DNA from: Coriobacteriia bacterium
Lineage (GTDB): Bacteria; Actinomycetota; Coriobacteriia; Coriobacteriales; UBA8131
Direction of reading: 5' to 3'
Length of the DNA stretch: 37,723 bases
Assembly: GCA_009784945.1 (NCBI GenBank)
Contig: WQXH01000019.1
Span: 1-37,723 of the forward strand
The translations under genes were made by a program, and so were the position numbers. Shown piece after piece: positions 33,238 through 37,723 of the stretch (positions are counted from its first letter, which is position 1; each line of letters starts with the position of its first letter). The notes under the pieces were generated by a model. It was not told the DNA's origin, did not search any database, and saw nothing but the letters and a program-made list of their open reading frames with translations.

Positions 33238-34056
33238 ATGAAGGATATTTTCATCGAGGCACAAACGCTTCCCGAGGCTTACCATAAGGGGATTTTGGCA
33301 CTGTTTTCTGAGGGGCAGCTTGCAGACTGCTCGGACTGGAATCTCAAGAGTCTGGAGTCCTATAATCAGCTGGAATGCCGCATGACGCTTCATATTGAGG
33401 AGCCTTTGAGAGAGCCACGCATTAGCAAGCTCACCATCTTTGGCCCAAGAGAACTTGAGCAATACCGCCTGGAGATACTTGACGGCATCTTGGATTACGC
33501 AGTAGAGGTAGAGATTGAGCGAGAGGGTAAGCTCGAGGCGCTTGAGGACTACACCTATCACCACCGTATGATCAAGCCGTTTAATCAAATCGAGTTTGTG
33601 GTAAATGAGCTGAAGCGAAACCCCGAGATGTCGTCTCGCCGCGCAGTTATTGGCATCCGCAATAACTGCCTGGACTCCCAGCTGTCTAACCCCGCCTGCT
33701 TGCAAAACATCCAGTTCTTTGTGCGCAACGGCAAGCTGGATATGTGTGTGCTCTTTAGATCCAATGACTTTGCCCAGGCTTTCTACATGAACGTCTTTGG
33801 GCTCACCAGTTTACAAGAGCGCATAGCCCAACAACTCAACGTAGCAGTGGGAACTTACTCGCACACTTCCAACTCGATGCACGTTTATCAGGTGAATTTT
33901 GAAATGTTTGCTGCTTTTGCCAAGAAGGTTGCCGATGAGCCCATCGAAAACCTGACCTACGAATACGAAGGCTTTTTTAAGCACATGATGGAGGCCGAGC
34001 GGGAGGGTATTTGCGCAGATTTTCAAAAGCAAAAAGCCAAGTACGGCTTGAAATAA
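33238..34056 (+). CDS. Thymidylate synthase family protein, archaeal (methanogen-like) subtype
   Basis: 272 residues from the ATG at 33238, five bases after AAGGTGG; a GTG nine bases upstream lies within that site. The C-terminal two thirds align with ThyA by motif: SRRAV (Arg134/Arg135, phosphate-binding from the partner subunit), PACLQNIQF with catalytic Cys154, FRSND (Arg174), YMNVFGL, and a HVY ending (His215, Tyr217). The N-terminal half is not the bacterial RTGT type; it has YNQLECRM, EEPLREPRISK and YTYHHRM as in the short archaeal enzymes. It probably methylates dUMP with a folate, but a hydroxymethylase or another pyrimidine substrate cannot be excluded. A gap of 141 bases separates it from the DsrK-like gene; the symporter follows after 11 bases. 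Confidence 0.75.
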   Translation: MKDIFIEAQTLPEAYHKGILALFSEGQLADCSDWNLKSLESYNQLECRMTLHIEEPLREPRISKLTIFGPRELEQYRLEILDGILDYAVEVEIEREGKLEALEDYTYHHRMIKPFNQIEFVVNELKRNPEMSSRRAVIGIRNNCLDSQLSNPACLQNIQFFVRNGKLDMCVLFRSNDFAQAFYMNVFGLTSLQERIAQQLNVAVGTYSHTSNSMHVYQVNFEMFAAFAKKVADEPIENLTYEYEGFFKHMMEAEREGICADFQKQKAKYGLK

Positions 34057-34067
34057 GGTGAGTGAGT

Positions 34068-35489
34068 ATGCAAGAAGAAGTCAAGAAACTGTCCCTTAGA
34101 AGAAAGCTGGCCTTTGCCACTTGTGACATCTTTGGTGGCGGCGTCTTTAACATCATCAACTTCATCTATCCGGGCTACATTGTGTTGGCAATTGGTTTGC
34201 CCGCCTATTATGCCGGTGTCGTCATTCTCATTGCCCGCATTTTTGATGCTGTGATTGATCCTGTCTTGGGCTACCTTTCCGACAGGGTTCGCGTGAGGTT
34301 TAATTCCCGGCGGGTCACCATGCTCATCTCGGCGCCCTTGGTTGTTGTGTCGATGTTTTTAATGTTTTACCCTCATAGCGACCCGAGCATCATGGTGAGG
34401 TTTTGGGCTGCCCTGCTCTCGTATCTTCTCTTTGCCCTGGTACAGTCGTCCGTCATGATTCCCTACTACTCCTTGGCAAGCGAGATGACAGACGACTATA
34501 CCGACAGAGCGCGCATCACCACCGTCAGACTGGCTTTTTCGATCTTTTCTTCTATCGTGTGTGTTGCCCTGCCGGGCATGATCATCAATGCCTATGAAGG
34601 CAACGACGGATACATCGTAATGAGTCTTGCCTTTGGCTTTGTCTTCATGGTGTGCATCGGCATAACGGCACTCTTTGCCAAAGAAGGAATCCCCGCCCCT
34701 AAAAAGACGGAGAAATTCAACTATGTCGAACTGCTCCAGCCCTTCCGTCTTAAAGTGTTTAGGCAATACCTGGGACTTTTCCTGTGCTGTCAGATGACCA
34801 TGGCCATTATGAGCGCTCTCTTCTTCTTTTACGTTGATTTTTACTTTTGCGCAGATGCCACTGCCAGCGGTCAGTCAACCATGGTAGGAATGCTGGGAGC
34901 GGCCATCATGTTTGGCATGCAGATTGTTGCCCTGCCGGTCTATATGCTCATTATTCGCAAGACAAGCAAGATGATGGCCTATATTATTGGTTCGCTCCTA
35001 TGGATTGTAGGCGCTCTCGTCTTGTTTATCATCCCGCCCAATACCGACCCTCTTCAGATTTACCTGTTAGCGGCAGTACTGGGTTTTGGAATCAGCGGCC
35101 CGGGCCTTATACCGCATGCCATCTTTGGCGATGTGGTAGACGTAGGTGCCCTAAAGTTTGGAGAGCGCACCGCCGGTGTGTTTTCGGGCATAGCCAACTT
35201 CGTTAATACGATAGCGCAGGCTATAGGGCTTGCCCTGGTTATGGGCGTACTGGGCCTTTCTGGTTTTGTTGAGCAAGACATCAGCGAGGGTGCTGCCCAG
35301 GTGCTCTCGCAGCCTGAATCTGCACAGTATGCAATAGTTGCAGTCATGGCGCTTGCTCCCCTGGTCTTTATGTCTGTGGGTATCATCTTCTGCTCGCGAT
35401 ACCGTTTAAACAAACAACGGCACGCCCTGGTGCTTGAAGCCCTGGAAGGAAGCGCCGAGGAGAAGGAAGCTGTTTTGCGCATGCTGTAG
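34068..35489 (+). CDS. GPH-family (MelB-like) sodium/proton:solute symporter
   Basis: 473 residues from the ATG at 34068, seven bases after AAGG; an in-frame GTG six bases earlier is possible. Twelve hydrophobic segments are suggested. GPH signatures are visible: the conserved DPVLGYLSDRVRVRFNSRR loop after the second helix and IPYYSLASEMTDDYTDRARI, the family hallmark after helix four. A second conserved loop GDVVDVGALKFGERTAGVF matches the GPH motif between helices ten and eleven. These carriers move sugars, glucuronides or other small anions with Na+ or H+. The substrate is not evident; the neighbours (ThyA-like, acyltransferase) do not point to a sugar pathway. Confidence 0.87.
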   Translation: MQEEVKKLSLRRKLAFATCDIFGGGVFNIINFIYPGYIVLAIGLPAYYAGVVILIARIFDAVIDPVLGYLSDRVRVRFNSRRVTMLISAPLVVVSMFLMFYPHSDPSIMVRFWAALLSYLLFALVQSSVMIPYYSLASEMTDDYTDRARITTVRLAFSIFSSIVCVALPGMIINAYEGNDGYIVMSLAFGFVFMVCIGITALFAKEGIPAPKKTEKFNYVELLQPFRLKVFRQYLGLFLCCQMTMAIMSALFFFYVDFYFCADATASGQSTMVGMLGAAIMFGMQIVALPVYMLIIRKTSKMMAYIIGSLLWIVGALVLFIIPPNTDPLQIYLLAAVLGFGISGPGLIPHAIFGDVVDVGALKFGERTAGVFSGIANFVNTIAQAIGLALVMGVLGLSGFVEQDISEGAAQVLSQPESAQYAIVAVMALAPLVFMSVGIIFCSRYRLNKQRHALVLEALEGSAEEKEAVLRML

Positions 35490-35527
35490 GGCTTGGCATT
35501 GAGAGCACGAGGAGAAGACGTGAAGAC

Positions 35528-36868
35528 GTGAAGAAGGCAAGACCGATGACACCAAGGCGGCCAAATAAGGTCTTATACTACGCTGCCTATTTGCTGGTAT
35601 ACCCCTTACTCAAATTGCTGTTTCGCCTCAAGGTGGATCGCAGTGGTTACCAGGCTGCTTCGGGTCCCTTTATTGTGCTATGCAACCATGAGTCCTTCAT
35701 GGACTTCCTCTTGCCTACCCTTGCGATCTTTCCCCATTTGCTCAATGCAGTAGCTGCGCAAAAGTTCTTCTACTACCGCCCGCTGCACATATTACTGCCT
35801 CTGCTCGGCTGCATTCCCAAAAAGCTCTTTGACTCCGACATGCGCACGATTGCTGGCATCCTAACCGTGCTCAAGCGAGGCGACAACATCCTGCTGTTTG
35901 TTGAAGGGCGGTGTACTACTGCCGGCAGTTATATGGGTATGCATAAGGCCACCGGTAAGCTGCTGAAGAAGGCTGGCGTCCCTGTTATTAGTTGCCGTAT
36001 CGAGGGAGCCTACACCTGCATGCCGTTTTGGCGCAAGGGGTTTAGGCTCGGAAAGGTGTGTTTAACGGTGGCCAATTTGCTTTCGCCTGATGACCTTGAG
36101 ACCTTGAGTGTTGATGAGATCAACGAGCGAGTTGACATGCGGCTCAGCGGCAGGGATGCGCTGGAGGGCGCAGGTGTGTGCGATGGCGCTGGAGTGCTAA
36201 AAAGCGCAGACTTGGTTGCAACTAAGGGCGCCCTCAGACCAGGAGGCACCACTAAAGGCAAGCCGCTTTCCACCCTTTTTGAGCGGCGTCTTATTGAAGG
36301 CCTGGAAAACATTCTGTACTACTGCACCAACTGTGGCAGTGAGTTTACCCTAACGACCAAGGGTAACACCATTAGGTGCGCAAACTGCAACAACACAGCG
36401 TCGCTCAATCGCTTTGCCCGCCTGATTGCTGCCCCCGGCAGTGCTGTACCTGCCACCATACAGGATTGGCAGCGCGCGCAAAACCTTTATGAGCTGCAGC
36501 ATCTGGGCGAGAACATGGAGCCCATCTCTGTTGAAGTGACTGTTCGCGTGCCAGCAGATAAGCCAGGCAGGGGTATGAAGCCAGGTGGATCTGGAGTGCT
36601 CACCTTTACTCCTCAAGGCTGGAGCTTTGAGGGAGAGATTTTACAGGAGCCAGCAAGCCTTTTCTTTCCACTTAAAACGGTGCCTGCGCTCACCTTTGAC
36701 CCCAACGATAATTTCCAAATCTACAGCGGAGGGGTTTTGTATCTTTTTACCCCGCTTGATGCACAGGCCTGCGCCAAATATGCCACCTTAGGTGAATGCG
36801 CCTATTGGCGCTTCATGCCCGAGGTTCAGATGACACCGGGTGTTAATAACGGCTTGATAAAGCGCTGA
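35528..36868 (+). CDS. PlsC-type acyltransferase fused to a zinc ribbon and an extra C-terminal domain
   Basis: 446 residues from a GTG at 35528; an ATG at 35546 with AAGAAGG eight bases ahead is an equally good start. Residues 47-180 are a lysophospholipid acyltransferase domain: the NHESFMD catalytic box (His54, Asp59; the usual box is NHxxxxD) and FVEGR at 124-128 in place of FPEGT. A hydrophobic segment lies at about 15-33. After a low-complexity Ala/Gly stretch comes a CxxC-x14-CxxC zinc ribbon (Cys266, 269, 284, 287), then about 150 residues of unknown fold ending RFMPEVQMTPG. It probably acylates a lysophosphatidate or similar lipid at the membrane. The role of the ribbon and tail is unknown. 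The symporter precedes it by 38 bases and the epimerase follows by 20. Confidence 0.82.
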   Translation: MKKARPMTPRRPNKVLYYAAYLLVYPLLKLLFRLKVDRSGYQAASGPFIVLCNHESFMDFLLPTLAIFPHLLNAVAAQKFFYYRPLHILLPLLGCIPKKLFDSDMRTIAGILTVLKRGDNILLFVEGRCTTAGSYMGMHKATGKLLKKAGVPVISCRIEGAYTCMPFWRKGFRLGKVCLTVANLLSPDDLETLSVDEINERVDMRLSGRDALEGAGVCDGAGVLKSADLVATKGALRPGGTTKGKPLSTLFERRLIEGLENILYYCTNCGSEFTLTTKGNTIRCANCNNTASLNRFARLIAAPGSAVPATIQDWQRAQNLYELQHLGENMEPISVEVTVRVPADKPGRGMKPGGSGVLTFTPQGWSFEGEILQEPASLFFPLKTVPALTFDPNDNFQIYSGGVLYLFTPLDAQACAKYATLGECAYWRFMPEVQMTPGVNNGLIKR

Positions 36869-36888
36869 CTCAGGTACAAGGAAAGCGT

Positions 36889-37635
36889 ATGATACACAAC
36901 TCCCCCATCCTCGGTGTTGAAGAAGTGTTAGCCCTTGAAAAGCGCCTTGAGGCCGCTGGCACTCCGCTTCATGAGCTCATGAATCGTGCAGGCAGAAGTG
37001 TTGCAGAGTGGATATACGAGAGCAGGTGCGCGGAAGCACGCGTGGGTGCTGTTGAGGGTGATGGCGTAAAGTCCACTGAAACGACTGGCTTGCCCATGCA
37101 TGTTGTCATATTATGTGGCACTGGTAATAATGGGGGTGATGGCTGGGTCGTTGCTGACTATCTCGCCATCTGGGGCTTTACTGTCTCGCTGGTAAGCAAG
37201 GTGACCGCTGATGACTTGCAAGCCGAGCCTGCCAGAGCAACGGCACAGGAAACTTTATCAAAAGGGCACGCTACGCTCTCCCTTTACACTGCTCCAGACA
37301 GAGAAGTGCTTGTGAGCCTTATTGAGTCTGCGGTCGTAGTGGTTGATGCCATTTTTGGCATTGGTTTTGAGGGTCTTGAAGTGCGTGAGCCCTATGCCCA
37401 GTGGATAAGGATAGTCAATGAGATGCGGGGTACCAGAAGTCAGTTATCAGTAGTTGCCGTAGACGTGCCCAGCGGGCTCTCGGCTCAAAGTGGCAAGGCG
37501 GCCTGCCCAACTATTAAAGCTGACACCACCATCACCATGCTCGCTTACAAACCAGGCCTACTGGAGGCTGACTCGAGTAAACACTGCGGCACCATCCTGC
37601 TTGCAGAACTCGTGGGTGACAAGGGGACGGGGTGA
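36889..37635 (+). CDS. nnrE: NAD(P)H-hydrate epimerase (YjeF N-terminal type), 3' end overwritten by a repeat
   Basis: 248 residues; the ATG follows AAGGAAA. It interconverts the R and S epimers of damaged NAD(P)HX so that the dehydratase can repair them. Signatures are MNRAGRSVAEWI near 32-43, CGTGNNGGDGWVVADYL near 77-93, VVDAIFGIGFEG near 150-161, VAVDVPSGL near 185-193 and ADTTITMLAYKPGLL near 206-220. Many bacteria fuse this to the NnrD dehydratase; here the frame ends after the epimerase domain. The last seven residues (VGDKGTG) are encoded by the GTGACAAGGGGACGG repeat, so the natural stop has probably been replaced. A separate nnrD might lie beyond the window. Confidence 0.88.
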   Translation: MIHNSPILGVEEVLALEKRLEAAGTPLHELMNRAGRSVAEWIYESRCAEARVGAVEGDGVKSTETTGLPMHVVILCGTGNNGGDGWVVADYLAIWGFTVSLVSKVTADDLQAEPARATAQETLSKGHATLSLYTAPDREVLVSLIESAVVVVDAIFGIGFEGLEVREPYAQWIRIVNEMRGTRSQLSVVAVDVPSGLSAQSGKAACPTIKADTTITMLAYKPGLLEADSSKHCGTILLAELVGDKGTG

Positions 37636-37723
37636 CAAGGGGACGGGGTGACAAGGGGACGGGGCGTTTGTCACCTTTATAAAGGTGACAAACGCCCCGT
37701 CCCCTTGTCACCCCGTCCCCTTG
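37618..37723. repeat. Tandem 16-bp repeats running into a perfect palindrome of at least 88 bp
   Basis: Three tandem copies of GACAAGGGGACGGGGT (from 37618, 37634 and 37650; the last differs at its end) lead into an inverted copy. The palindrome centre is between 37679 and 37680 (TTTA/TAAA) and both 44-base arms (37636-37679 and 37680-37723) are perfectly complementary up to the window edge. The hairpin would be extremely stable. The GTGACA...TGTCAC form matches a repeat type I know to be scattered in Gram-positive genomes. It could act as a terminator for the plus-strand genes. Confidence 0.9.

Overview
The window reads as chromosomal DNA of an anaerobic Gram-positive bacterium of roughly balanced base composition. 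The evidence is sortase/lipobox-type surface proteins, strong AGGAGG-like ribosome sites, a meso-diaminopimelate dehydrogenase, a DsrMK/HdrDE-type respiratory pair and a complete set of early tetrapyrrole genes. An Eggerthellaceae/Coriobacteriia-like host would fit, but that is inference from gene content; no rRNA or tRNA is present to confirm it.

Layout. (1) 1-12040, minus strand: the 5' 3688 codons of a giant secreted modular adhesin that runs off the left edge, translationally coupled behind a small lipoprotein, with a degenerate ~25-bp tandem repeat array upstream and then a small membrane-anchored protein of unknown function. (2) 12041-14868: a repeat-rich stretch around a Phd/VapC toxin-antitoxin pair and ddh. 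(3) 14869-19911, minus: a second large surface protein (DUF11 and InlB-type repeats, Asp/Pro linker, APLTG sorting signal). (4) 20469-30157, mostly minus: a P1B metal ATPase lacking its nucleotide-binding domain behind hemL, a small plus-strand BspA-type LRR gene, then a tightly overlapping operon LysR-hemA-hemC-cobA/hemD-hemB. (5) 30599-37635, plus: a DsrM/DsrK-like membrane cytochrome b and iron-sulfur pair, an archaeal-type ThyA homologue, a GPH-type symporter, a PlsC-type acyltransferase with a zinc ribbon, and NAD(P)H-hydrate epimerase. The window ends inside a perfect long palindrome.

How it fits together. HemA, HemL, HemB, HemC and HemD make uroporphyrinogen III, and the CobA half diverts it to precorrin-2. 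The divergently transcribed DsrM-like subunit needs heme b, so tetrapyrrole synthesis sits beside a consumer. A predicted promoter for the LysR-hem operon is bracketed by a perfect 9-bp inverted repeat.

The most striking non-genic signal is a dispersed ~100-110-bp, two-hairpin element seen four times (12436, 14650, 20291, 30369). Two copies have GTTACT-type terminal inverted repeats and perfect 8-bp flanking direct repeats, so it behaves as a miniature inverted-repeat transposable element. Other points worth checking are the N-domain-less P-type ATPase, the glutamyl-tRNA reductase without a dimerisation domain, the Pro/Gly insert in HemC and the palindrome that overwrites the 3' end of the epimerase gene. 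I did not recognise a clearly new multi-gene defence or biosynthetic system.
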